Assembly: GCF_002813775.1 (NCBI RefSeq)
Contig: NZ_CP020370.1
Location: 6,597,501 to 6,661,500 of the forward strand
From: Candidatus Thiodictyon syntrophicum
GTDB taxonomy: Bacteria > Pseudomonadota > Gammaproteobacteria > Chromatiales > Chromatiaceae
Length of the DNA stretch: 64,000 nt
Reading direction: 5' to 3'
The notes beneath the pieces were generated by a model, which had not been told where the DNA came from, searched no databases, and was given only the letters and a program-made list of their open reading frames with translations. Positions 53,762 to 61,845 of this stretch are shown here, piece by piece. Each line of letters opens with the position of its first letter. The first letter of the stretch is position 1. The translations under genes were made by a program, and so were the position numbers.

Positions 53762-53987
53762 TCAATGTGAGTCACCCACCTGGTAGCCAACGCCCCAGGA
53801 TCGCAGTAAGTTGCGGCAACCGGTATCGAAGGCTTCCTGAAAATCGATCATGCCATTGCTGTGCCCCCAGAATATTGGTTTCGCTGTACCAGACAGGAAT
53901 GCCATGGCGGCGCAATTCGGCTGTCAGGCTGGCTGCGAAGTCGCGATCGACGCTCGAATGCGACAGGAATACCTCTTTTGGAATCAT
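53762..53987 (-). pseudogene. TIR-domain gene remnant with internal deletion
   Basis: From the ATG at 53987 the sequence encodes a TIR domain start: MIPKEVFLSHSSVDRDFAAS, then GIPVWYSETNILGAQQWHD. Near 53850 the frame breaks. In another frame the expected C-terminal end DFQEAFDTGCRNLLRSWGVG followed by YQVGDSH and a stop (53762) is found. The central part of the domain, with the usual SP-x-x-x-S-x-W-V-x-x-E segment, is missing (roughly 65 residues). It is a dead TIR gene of the type used in prokaryotic defence or signalling. Confidence 0.78.
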
Positions 53988-54012
53988 GCTGTTGAAGACC
54001 AAGCGAGATGCG

Positions 54013-54192
54013 CTAAGCAGCTTCTTTGAGCAATTGCGAGATCTCTCTGAGCCCTTTTTCGTCGCGCTCCGGGTCCGCCAGGTAGATCGTGTTGAGTCGT
54101 GAAAAAACCCACGGAATCTCTTCTCGGGGGACCTCGTCAGGAGAGCCGGCAATAACGGCAATCAGCTTGTTCTTGTCAACGGCGTAGGCCAT
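54013..54192 (-). pseudogene. Fragment of a second TIR-like or related gene
   Basis: A 59-codon piece, AYAVDKNKLIAVIAGSPDEV followed by PREEIPWVFSRLNTIYLADP and a C-terminal EISQLLKEAA. It reads like the C-terminal half of a TIR or nucleotide-processing domain whose beginning has been lost next to the GH57 gene. It stops 26 nt before the other TIR remnant. It may be translated from the ATG at 54192, but the fold would be incomplete. Confidence 0.5.
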
Positions 54193-54219
54193 TACCGCCG
54201 GTAGGTCGTGCGATAAGGC

Positions 54220-54245
54220 GCCGCTCCCGCGGGCGCGGGAGCGGC
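54220..54245. terminator. GC-rich hairpin after the GH57 gene
   Basis: GCCGCTCCCGC (54220) pairs with GCGGGAGCGGC (to 54245), 4-bp loop, directly after the GH57 stop codon at 54252 on the minus strand. No clear T-tract follows, so factor-independent termination is only possible. Confidence 0.45.
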
Positions 54246-54251
54246 GTCCGG

Positions 54252-55724
54252 CTAGCCGAAGTCGTAGCGGATGATCTCCTGCACCCGGCGGCAGATCTCG
54301 CGGCCGTAGTCGGTCCATTCGCCCTGGCCCCAGTAGCGGAAGCAACTGGTTTGGGAGGCCATCAGGTGGAACAGGGCGTTGCGGTAGTGGGGGTCGTCGG
54401 TGGCGACGCCGGCCTTAAGGACCTTTTCATAGAAGAGGGCGCTCGCCTCTTCCATGGGGCCGAGCACGTTGTCATAGCCCTGGACCCAGGAGAGGTTGCT
54501 GGTCCAACTGCCGCCTTCCATGTGGAAGCGGCCGTCTTCCTGCTTCAGTTTGGCAATCACCTTGGCCAGGACCTCGGGGCCGTCGCCGGGCTTCATGCGC
54601 GCCCAGATGCGGTCGTGGAAGAGGGGCTGGACGGCGGGGAAGTCGGTCTCCTCGAGCCCCATGCCGAAATGCAGATGCTCCAGGTATTCGCTGGCGTTCA
54701 TCATGGGCACATCGGTGTGGCTGGCAGTGCGTGCCACTTCCATGAACTTGCCGGGGAACTCGTTCATCATGACGCCGCCGTTCTCGCCGTCGGCGATCTG
54801 GGTGACGAGCGGCGGGATCGAGTGGCCGGCCAGCTCGACCCGTTGGAGCCCTTGGGCCTCGTACCAGGGCTGCATCTGGGCGACCAGCTTGGTATCGGAC
54901 CCCTGGGTCTTGATGATGGCGGTGATGCTGGCGGTCTCGCCCCGGGAGTTGGTGCAGACCAGCCGGTGGGGGATGTGGGGACGCTCCAGGTTGCGGCCGT
55001 TGCTGACCTGCTGGACCGTGTGTTCCTGAATCAATACCCATTGGAAGCCGCAGTCGACCAGGGTCTTGACGAATGAATAGGCGAGATCCGGGTGGTTGGG
55101 CAGGGCCATCTCCGAGGGGGAGAAGCCGCGCACCCGCTCCAGGGCCTCCCAGCCGAAGATGGCGGCGAAGTGGTGCTGGAAGGCGCGTACATGCAGCCGG
55201 AAGTCCTGCTCCGGGGTGGAGGGCGCGACCGCGTGGCCCCAGGGCATGCCCAGCCATTCGACGGTCCAACTGTAGTCCGGGTTGCAGGTGATGTTCTTGA
55301 GCGCGTCGATGACGTGGTGTTCGCCCATCTTGCGCAGGCCGTGGAGCAGGGTGCCGGAGTATTCCAGCATGACGCGGGGGGACTTGCCCTCGCCGACCAG
55401 TTGGGGAATGAACTCGCCCATTCGCCGGTAGCACCAGATGAAGGCCGGGGCGTTGTAGTTGTCGCCGATCCCCTGGTTCTCCATCATGTATTGCAGGTTG
55501 CTGATCAGGGCCGCGGTGTGCAGGTCGCCGCCGCCCGCCGGGATCAGGGGCTGGTGCTGATGCAGCGCGATGGCGGCGGCGGCCCTGATGTTCGCGAGAT
55601 CCAGGCCCCCGCGCGGGGCGTACAGCGGCTTGGCCCGGCCGGCGGCGACGACCTCGGCGACCTTGGCCTCCTGGCCGCTGATGTTGGGCACTTCCCCCAT
55701 ATATTCAGGCAATGGATTCAACAA
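54252..55724 (-). CDS. Glycoside hydrolase family 57 protein
   Basis: A 490-aa retaining alpha-glucan enzyme of family GH57 (alpha-amylase, 4-alpha-glucanotransferase or branching-like). Conserved regions are AAAAIALHQHQPLIPAGGGD (region 1 HQP, near residue 55) and VEWLGMPWGHAVAP. These are followed by FSPSEMALPNHPDLAYSFVK with the likely nucleophile Glu, then IADGENGGVMMNEFPGKF and SCFRYWGQGEWTDYG. The TTG at 55724 was chosen because AGGAG lies 6 nt upstream. The open frame beyond it translates the hexamer repeat into runs of Val and Asn-Asp and is not coding. Second gene of a GH57 pair, likely for glycogen turnover. Confidence 0.9.
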   Translation of the reverse strand: MLNPLPEYMGEVPNISGQEAKVAEVVAAGRAKPLYAPRGGLDLANIRAAAAIALHQHQPLIPAGGGDLHTAALISNLQYMMENQGIGDNYNAPAFIWCYRRMGEFIPQLVGEGKSPRVMLEYSGTLLHGLRKMGEHHVIDALKNITCNPDYSWTVEWLGMPWGHAVAPSTPEQDFRLHVRAFQHHFAAIFGWEALERVRGFSPSEMALPNHPDLAYSFVKTLVDCGFQWVLIQEHTVQQVSNGRNLERPHIPHRLVCTNSRGETASITAIIKTQGSDTKLVAQMQPWYEAQGLQRVELAGHSIPPLVTQIADGENGGVMMNEFPGKFMEVARTASHTDVPMMNASEYLEHLHFGMGLEETDFPAVQPLFHDRIWARMKPGDGPEVLAKVIAKLKQEDGRFHMEGGSWTSNLSWVQGYDNVLGPMEEASALFYEKVLKAGVATDDPHYRNALFHLMASQTSCFRYWGQGEWTDYGREICRRVQEIIRYDFG

Positions 55725-55814
55725 GGTAATCTCCTGTGGGTGACCCCGAAGCGATGGGGCGCGGTGAACGGGTGAAGCGGTGCTTGGCAGGTTGCGCGCC
55801 GCTGGTGGTAAGTA

Positions 55815-55964
55815 AGGATTCAAAAGCAAGCTAAACACAACATAATCGTTGTCGTTGTCGTTGTCGTTGTCGTAATCGTAATCGGAGAAGCCATGCAATT
55901 TGGCGTGCGAGAGAATCCGAGGCGCTACGATAACCTCGATTACGACAACGACAACGACAACGAC
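55815..55964. repeat. Hexamer-arm palindromic element between the two GH57 genes
   Basis: Four GTTGTC units plus two GTAATC (55848-55883) face GATTAC plus three GACAAC (55938-55961). The core is the inverse of the one at 13344-13415, and the flank CAAGCTAAACACAA (about 55829) is shared with 13304. It ends at the stop codon of the upstream GH57 gene (55966). Confidence 0.87.
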
Positions 55965-55965
55965 T

Positions 55966-57312
55966 CTATTTATCGTCAGTCTGTCGCAACGCTGCTTGGG
56001 GCTCTGGTGCGGCTTCTGCAACCGGGACTGAACTTGACTCAGCGACGGCGATGTCCACCGCCGCCGCGGGTTCGGGAGTCGACTCGGGTGTTGGGTCCGG
56101 CGTCACTGTGGCATCGTCCTCCGCCACGGCCGGCGGCACCTCGAGGTCGATCCGCGCCAGGGTGTCCCGGACGGCCGCGAGGTCCTCGTCGGCCCGCGGC
56201 ACCCAGTCCTCGCCCCAGTAAAGGTTGCAACTGGTCTCGGCGCGCAGCAGGTGCCACAGGGCCTCGTCGAGGGCCGCCACCCGCGGACCCTCCGTGATCC
56301 CCTGTTCCCCGTTGAACCAGCGGGCGTCGTGGATGACCTTGCTGGTGCGCGCGTAGGCGGCGAGGGTGTCCTGTTGCGCCTGGGAGCCGGTCCACTGGGT
56401 GAAGTCCCGGCCGTGGTGCCAGCCGGTGTTCCAGGCCCCGGTGCGGACCCTGACCTCACCGTGGACGCCGTGGACGTTGAGGTAATCGGAGATGAAGGTG
56501 GGGGAGATGCCGGCGGTGCCGGCCCGCACCCGCGCGAGCAGCGGCAGGTAGAAGGCGGTCCAGAAATTGGCCCCTTCGGTCACGTTGCGGAACCAGCCCC
56601 CGTTCTCGCCGTCGGTACAGGTGGTCACGAGCGGCGGGAAGTCGCACCACTTGGTCCGCTCGGCCACCTCGGCGAGGAACCAGTCCAGTTCCATGCCGGA
56701 CTCCTGGGCGTCCGAGAGGTCCCGGTCGCGGACGATGACGGTGATGCTGTCGTCCCCATAGCGCGCCAGGTGCGGGCGGTAGCGCAACTCCTGCCAGCTC
56801 ATGTCGGTCACCGGCTCGACGTGTTCGCTGTCCACCAGCACATAGCGGTAGCCGCAGGCGCGCAGCAGCGGGATCAATTCCATCGAGAAGCCCATCTCCG
56901 GGGGCCAGAATCCCTGAAAGCGCGGGCGCCACAGGAGGTGATGGGCGATGCCGAGCCAGCGGTTGAGGTGCTCCTTGCGGTCGGCTTCGGGGATCAGGGG
57001 CAGGACCGGGTGGTAATAGCCGGTCCCCAGGACCTCGAACAGGTCCTGGTTCTGGAAGTGCCAGAGGAGCGCCCCGCAGTCCACGATGCCGTAGACCTGT
57101 TCCTGGAAGGCGGCGTCCGAGAGGGTCTCCAGCAGGGTGCCGGAGAGCGACAGATGGACCCGGGCCAGCGCCTCATGGCCCCACAGCACGCGCGGGATGC
57201 GGTCCATGGCGAACAGGATCTCCTTGGCCTCCCAATGCTGGTGCTCCAGCAGGTGCTGGAGGTTACCGGGCGGCTGGTGGAGATTGAGCACGAGCGCATG
57301 GTGGGCAATCAT
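55966..57312 (-). CDS. Glycoside hydrolase family 57 protein with acidic C-terminal tail
   Basis: A 448-aa GH57 protein. Region 1 is HALVLNLHQPPGNLQHLLEH, the nucleophile region is FQGFWPPEMGFSMELIPLLR (Glu near residue 140), and the DGENGG segment is VTTCTDGENGGWFRNVTEG. The end SCNLYWGEDWVPRADEDLA parallels the SCFRYWGQGEW of the downstream paralogue, so the two arose by ancient duplication. The last 60 residues are disordered (Pro-Glu-Thr-Ala-rich). Gene order GH57-GH57 on one strand, separated by a repeat. Confidence 0.9.
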   Translation of the reverse strand: MIAHHALVLNLHQPPGNLQHLLEHQHWEAKEILFAMDRIPRVLWGHEALARVHLSLSGTLLETLSDAAFQEQVYGIVDCGALLWHFQNQDLFEVLGTGYYHPVLPLIPEADRKEHLNRWLGIAHHLLWRPRFQGFWPPEMGFSMELIPLLRACGYRYVLVDSEHVEPVTDMSWQELRYRPHLARYGDDSITVIVRDRDLSDAQESGMELDWFLAEVAERTKWCDFPPLVTTCTDGENGGWFRNVTEGANFWTAFYLPLLARVRAGTAGISPTFISDYLNVHGVHGEVRVRTGAWNTGWHHGRDFTQWTGSQAQQDTLAAYARTSKVIHDARWFNGEQGITEGPRVAALDEALWHLLRAETSCNLYWGEDWVPRADEDLAAVRDTLARIDLEVPPAVAEDDATVTPDPTPESTPEPAAAVDIAVAESSSVPVAEAAPEPQAALRQTDDK

Positions 57313-57592
57313 CGAAGGACCCCGGGAGGCTTGAGTTGGGCCGCAAGGATAGCAAAGCGGGCGGGTGACACACAGGGAAAAGCCGACCGGACTCGCCCCG
57401 CCCGGTCCCGCGGGGGTCGCCGGCCAGTTCCGACCAAAACGACAGGAGATTGGCCTTTAGGCCAAAAGTTTGTGTATTCTACGGACCTGGCGGCGAATAG
57501 CTTGAATCAATCCCTACCGATCCCGCCCCCGCAGGGGTCTTGATCGGCCACCACCGGCGGTCACGCCAAGCAACTTCAAAGAGGCGAGCGAC

Positions 57593-58129
57593 ATGGCTGA
57601 CAACAAGAGTGTAACCAAGAAGACGGCGGTCAAGCCGTCCGCCCCTCCCGATCCGAGACCCGCCGCCGCCCCCGTCACCAAGAAGACCGTGGCAAAGAAG
57701 GCGGTCGCGGAGTCCGTCAATCCGGCCCCATCGGCGCCCGCGCACCAGAGTGCCCATCCGGCCGCGCCGACGATGACCAAGGCCGCCGCCGCCGCTGCTG
57801 CCGCCAAGGCCACGACGGCCCTGGACCAACCGGCCGCGGCGCCGGCACCGGTGAAGGCCGCCAAGAAGGAGGTGGCGAAGACGGGGGGGCCCGCGAAGGC
57901 CCCCGCCGCCAAGCCCAATCCGCAGCCGCCGCTCGAAGAAAAGCCGGTGAGTCTCCAGCACCTGGCCCAAGTGACGCCGGAGCAGCGCCAGGACATGGTC
58001 CGGGAGGCCGCCTACTACAAGGCCGAGAAGCGCGACTTCACCGGCGGAAGCGACGCCCAGGACTGGGCCGACGCCGAGCGCGAGATCGACGAGTTGCTGG
58101 CCAAGGCGCGGGAGATCTTCGGCGGCTGA
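57593..58129 (+). CDS. DUF2934 protein with Lys/Ala-rich histone-like N-terminus
   Basis: A 178-aa protein. The first 120 residues are low-complexity Ala/Pro/Lys/Val (KKTAVKP, KKTVAKKAV, KAAKKEVAK), resembling eukaryotic H1-like or bacterial AlgP-type tails. The C-terminal 45 residues (LAQVTPEQRQDMVREAAYYK, then GGSDAQDWADAEREIDELL) form a DUF2934 domain, found in many environmental proteobacteria. It may bind DNA. AAAGAGG precedes the ATG. Gene stands alone. Confidence 0.8.
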   Translation: MADNKSVTKKTAVKPSAPPDPRPAAAPVTKKTVAKKAVAESVNPAPSAPAHQSAHPAAPTMTKAAAAAAAAKATTALDQPAAAPAPVKAAKKEVAKTGGPAKAPAAKPNPQPPLEEKPVSLQHLAQVTPEQRQDMVREAAYYKAEKRDFTGGSDAQDWADAEREIDELLAKAREIFGG

Positions 58130-58327
58130 TCCTTATCAGGAGAGGAGCGGGGGCGTCCCGCCCCCGTGCCCCCGGCGGCGCGGTGGAACCCCGGGCCGGG
58201 AGCGGCGTGCTCTCGTCGCTCGTTCCCACGCGCGAACAGGGGAATGCAGTGCGGGCGCTCCGCGTCCGGTCTTGGCATTGACCGGTAGCCGGTCCCGCAC
58301 CCGTTTGCCGATGCGTTTGGGGGGTTT

Positions 58328-60613
58328 TCAGTACACAAGCGGCCTGGGGCGGCTCACCCGCCGGGGGATCTGGGGGCCGTCATCATCCGCTTGCCCGGCG
58401 CTGAGGGTCTCGCACAGCGAAGCAGTCTGGGTCCACCCGTTGAACGCACAGTGGGGGCCGGACAGGGGCAGAAAGATCTCCGGCCCCAGCGGCGGCAGGC
58501 CCAGCAGGTTCAGTGTCACGGCATCCAGCACACCATCGGTTTTCCGCAGGCCGTTGCGCAGTTGGAAGCTGTTCAGCGCCGTGATCGTCGTCTTGTCCGC
58601 CTTGCCGGCGAAGGCGATGGTCTTGTATTCGACATGGGTCCGGCGCTTCTTGTCCCGCCGGACCACTTTCTGGGTCGGCGCCGTCAGTAGCCCCTGCGCG
58701 GCCAGCGCGGTCTGCACCGCGGCAATCTGGGGCGCCGCCCACCGCTGCGGCCCGGCCGGCATTTTGCGGATGCGGGTAAGGTCAGGGGCCGCGGCGCGGG
58801 AGGCCAACTGGCCGGACTGCAATTGGTCATAATGGCTGAGTCGCTGGTCATAGATCTCCAGCGCAATCCGCTCGGCCGGCATCAGCAGGTTCCGATGCGC
58901 CGGATCATCCGGCTCGGCCTTGCCGGCCTGCTTGCGGAAATCGTGCAGGGCCTTCTGCACCTGGGGGTGGCTGGTGCTGACCTCCTGCAGGTTTGGGGGC
59001 AAGACCCGCAGGTGCTGCAACGCCGCGCGCGCCGACGGCGGCAGCGTAGCCAGCGGTTGGTCCTCACCCTGGCTCACCAGGGCGGCGAGGCGCTGCCGAT
59101 ACTGCCGTGTTTCGTCGGCGCCCAGTGGACCCGTAACCAGCGCCTCGGGTAGCACGACGGTGCGGCCGTTGTCATGGCGAAACTCCGTCGGCTCCGACAC
59201 CTGCTGCGGATTGAAGGCCCGCTCCGGCAGATCGCCCCCCTTGAGCCCGAACCCGACCCCATACTTGGCCCGCACCAGCGCCGGTTGGTCTTTGGCGCGA
59301 ACGCGCCGTGCCAGATTCTCCAGGAACCCGGCCCAGGTATAGGGCTGGGCCTGCCCTTTGCCGTCGCGATAGAACATCCCCAGGTTACCCGTCACCGTCG
59401 CAGAGTTGGCGGGCAGGCCCCACTGCGACGAGACCGGCGGCGGTGTCGGCGGGAGTTGCGGAAACGCCGGCGCGGGTTCGGCGGCGAAGGCACGCATGGC
59501 CCGCAGGGCGGCCTCGGCCCTCATCATGGCCGCGGCGCTGTCGCTTGCCGCCGGGTCCGGTCTGGTTTGACTCCAGGTCAAGGGATCGACCCTGATCATC
59601 GGGTCGGGCAATACCCTGGGGGCACGGGTTGGATCGGCCTGCCGCCTGGGGGTGCGGGCGTCCCGCCCGCCCATCCGGGAACCGGCGGGCGAAAGACCCG
59701 CGCGCCCAGGGATGAGGACCGCGCGGGTCCTGGTCGTAGACCTGGCCAAGGTCGACGCGCCCGGCGGCGCTGCCGAAGGCGCAATCCGGGACCCAAACGC
59801 GGGTTCCGCGGCCGCCGGGGGCAGGGTCAGTCGTGCGGCCTCGGCCCTCATCGTTGCCAACAGGTCGTCCGGCGCCAACAAGTCCGGCTGTTCCTCCAGG
59901 GTGGGCGTCGGCACCTCGACCGGCTTGACACACAGGGTATCGCGCGCCGCTCCCCGGGCCAGTGCCAGCACCCGTCGGCCCTGTCCGGCGCCGAGAAAGT
60001 GGTAGAGATAGTCCTCTTCCGGGGTGGTCGCGCCGGTGTCGAGGCTCAGATAGTGTTTGGCAAAGGCCAGCACGGCGAAGTTGTGACGCAGGAGCTGGAG
60101 TTCCTCATCCTCCGCTCCCCGCTTGCCGTCCGCCGTTTCCGCGATGATGCCGCGCACCTGTGCGTCCGCGAAGGGACCATCCCCCAGGTCCATGCGTTCA
60201 CGGCCCGTCAGCGCATCGGCCTCGCTCGCGGCCAGCAGTTGCGCCCCGAATTTCTTGATGATGCCGTGGAAGGTTGCGGGCAGGAACTGCCAGACCCCGG
60301 TCGCCGACCCCAGACTGCCGTTCTTGAGGGTGGGGCGGACGTGGTCGTTCCAGGTATAGGCGCTTTCCATCTCCCCGGTGGCGATGGCCTGCCCGAGACT
60401 GGCCTGCGCGCGCTCGGCGACATCCAGCAGAATGAGCAACTGGCGGGGTGACACGTCCTGCGCCCGGTCATAATTGCGCGACTGGCGCTCCGACAGGGCG
60501 CGATAGTCCGCCAGCGCGATCTGCGCCGGACTCCCGTTCGCCGCATCCACGGCGGAGGGCGCCGACGGTTCGGCCGCCGAGGCTGATGACAGCGCGAGTG
60601 CGGCAGCAGCCAC
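58328..60613 (-). CDS. Secreted transglycosylase-like protein with peptidoglycan-binding C-terminus
   Basis: A 761-aa protein. After a short signal-like segment (AAAALALSSASA) the N-terminal part has GQAIATGEMESAYTWNDHVR and GSATGVWQFLPATFHGIIKK, like the catalytic Glu and following motif of lytic transglycosylases (near residues 75-115). The middle is Pro/Ala-rich and low-complexity. The C-terminal part includes IAAVQTALAAQGLLTAP and TTITALNSFQLRNGLRKTDG, a PG-binding-1-like repeat. The only possible start at the frame boundary is GTG at 60613, which leaves an unusually short, uncharged signal. The true N-terminus may have been changed. Function in cell-wall remodelling is probable. Confidence 0.75.
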   Translation of the reverse strand: MAAAALALSSASAAEPSAPSAVDAANGSPAQIALADYRALSERQSRNYDRAQDVSPRQLLILLDVAERAQASLGQAIATGEMESAYTWNDHVRPTLKNGSLGSATGVWQFLPATFHGIIKKFGAQLLAASEADALTGRERMDLGDGPFADAQVRGIIAETADGKRGAEDEELQLLRHNFAVLAFAKHYLSLDTGATTPEEDYLYHFLGAGQGRRVLALARGAARDTLCVKPVEVPTPTLEEQPDLLAPDDLLATMRAEAARLTLPPAAAEPAFGSRIAPSAAPPGASTLARSTTRTRAVLIPGRAGLSPAGSRMGGRDARTPRRQADPTRAPRVLPDPMIRVDPLTWSQTRPDPAASDSAAAMMRAEAALRAMRAFAAEPAPAFPQLPPTPPPVSSQWGLPANSATVTGNLGMFYRDGKGQAQPYTWAGFLENLARRVRAKDQPALVRAKYGVGFGLKGGDLPERAFNPQQVSEPTEFRHDNGRTVVLPEALVTGPLGADETRQYRQRLAALVSQGEDQPLATLPPSARAALQHLRVLPPNLQEVSTSHPQVQKALHDFRKQAGKAEPDDPAHRNLLMPAERIALEIYDQRLSHYDQLQSGQLASRAAAPDLTRIRKMPAGPQRWAAPQIAAVQTALAAQGLLTAPTQKVVRRDKKRRTHVEYKTIAFAGKADKTTITALNSFQLRNGLRKTDGVLDAVTLNLLGLPPLGPEIFLPLSGPHCAFNGWTQTASLCETLSAGQADDDGPQIPRRVSRPRPLVY

Positions 60614-60764
60614 CGGGCCGCGGAACCTTTGGTGTCTTATCGGAGTGTACCTAACATTACTAAACTATATCAGCGCTTTGCAGTATAAGCCCGCCAGCGA
60701 AGAAAACAAGTCACGGCGCTCTTGACGTGCTTCAGGCGACACCTTAAGAAGGGGCGCACAGGGG

Positions 60765-60866
60765 CACTGCCATTAGGTCAAGGCGCACTCGCCGACCGCG
60801 TCGCCTCTGCCTGGAGTCCAAGGCTTCAGCCTTGGCGCGTTCCAAGGCTGAAGCCTTGGACTCCAG
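60765..60866. repeat. CTGGAGTCCAAGGCTTCAGC hairpin element, copy 2
   Basis: It shares CACTGCCATTAGGTCAAGGC (60765) and the 56-bp hairpin (60811-60866) with 19661-19762. The right end beyond the hairpin is diverged. It lies in the 362-bp gap 60614-60975. Confidence 0.85.
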
Positions 60867-60975
60867 GCTGGTGCATCGCACGGTTGCCTGACGGAAAATA
60901 CGGCCACCTTGTCCCGGTCTCCCCGAGGCCGTCGTCGTCCAGTCCCAACCCCGACCGCCGCCCAGGAGCGCCGCC

Positions 60976-61359
60976 ATGCACCCCATCGTGGACCCATCAC
61001 ACTTGGACCCCTTCATGATCTCGCTCGGCTTCGCGGGCGAGGTCACGGCCCCGGGGGAGGCGCGGATGCGGGTGCAACTGCGCCCCGAGCACCTGAACAA
61101 CTGGGGCTCGGCCCACGGCGGCCTGCTGTTTACCCTGGCAGACGCGGCCTTTGCGCTGGCCTCCAACTCGCACGGGCCGCTGGCCGTCTCCCTGAGCGCA
61201 CACATGGAATATTTCAAGCCGACCCGGGTAGGCGACACGGTGGAGGCGGTGGCGCGGGAGGTCAGCCTGACCCGGCGCACCGGGGTCTATCAGGTCGAGG
61301 TGCTCTGCGCCGGGGTCTTGGTCGGGCTCTTTACCGGGACCGTGTACCGCAAGGGGTGA
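60976..61359 (+). CDS. PaaI-family hotdog thioesterase
   Basis: A 127-aa hotdog-fold acyl-CoA thioesterase. The family core is visible: EHLNNWGSAHGGLLFTLADA with catalytic HGG...D, then the FALASNSHGPLAVSLSAHME strand and FKPTRVGDTVEAVAREVSLT. AGGAG lies 7 nt before the ATG. It probably hydrolyses phenylacetyl- or hydroxyphenylacetyl-CoA-like thioesters, but substrates vary. Confidence 0.9.
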   Translation: MHPIVDPSHLDPFMISLGFAGEVTAPGEARMRVQLRPEHLNNWGSAHGGLLFTLADAAFALASNSHGPLAVSLSAHMEYFKPTRVGDTVEAVAREVSLTRRTGVYQVEVLCAGVLVGLFTGTVYRKG

Positions 61360-61377
61360 GTCGCTCGGCCCTGACGG

Positions 61378-61625
61378 GGGTGCGATCAGAACTGATGTGG
61401 TGACCGAGATCCCGGGGATGCCGTCGTTGTCGTTGTCGTTGTCGTAATCGAACAGTCCGACCACGAGCACGACAACGACAACGACAACGACGCCCGGTCC
61501 GCGGGAACGTCCGGTTGCTGTAGGGTAGGCATCGCGTACCCGGCTCCGGCGGTCGCCGCAGTTGGGCGAGTACGCGATGCGTACCCTACGATGCGTGCGT
61601 TGATACATCAGTTCTGATCGCACCC
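61378..61625. repeat. MITE-like element with GGGTGCGATC ends and hexamer hairpin, copy 3
   Basis: GGGTGCGATCAGAACTGATG (61378) and CATCAGTTCTGATCGCACCC (to 61625) are a near-perfect terminal inverted repeat. The inside is the reverse of 35287-35540: GTTGTC x3 (61426-61443) faces GACAAC x3 (61471-61488), and TAGGCATCGCGTACCC faces GTACGCGATGCGTACCCTA. It occupies half of the 486-bp gap before the symporter. No clear target duplication. Confidence 0.9.
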
Positions 61626-61845
61626 TCCCCACGGCGTCCATGCACACGAAGTGATGGTGGTGTTCGGCTCGCATTACCTTAAGAACTCGTTGGAGTTTGC
61701 CCGCCGCGTCACAAATCCGAAAAAATATTCGCTTTAACTGCGCCAGGTCTAAAAAACGACCGATAAACCTGAGTTATCCTGCCGCCCGGCGGCCCCGCGT
61801 GGGCCAAACATCATCTTGGTGCAGAAATACAACAGGGGGGCTGGC

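Noticed and set aside
55725-56021. N-terminal extension of the first GH57 frame with runs of Val and Asn-Asp
   Set aside because: It is simply the translation of the GTTGTC/GACAAC repeat. An AGGAG box and the start of GH57 similarity place the start at 55724.
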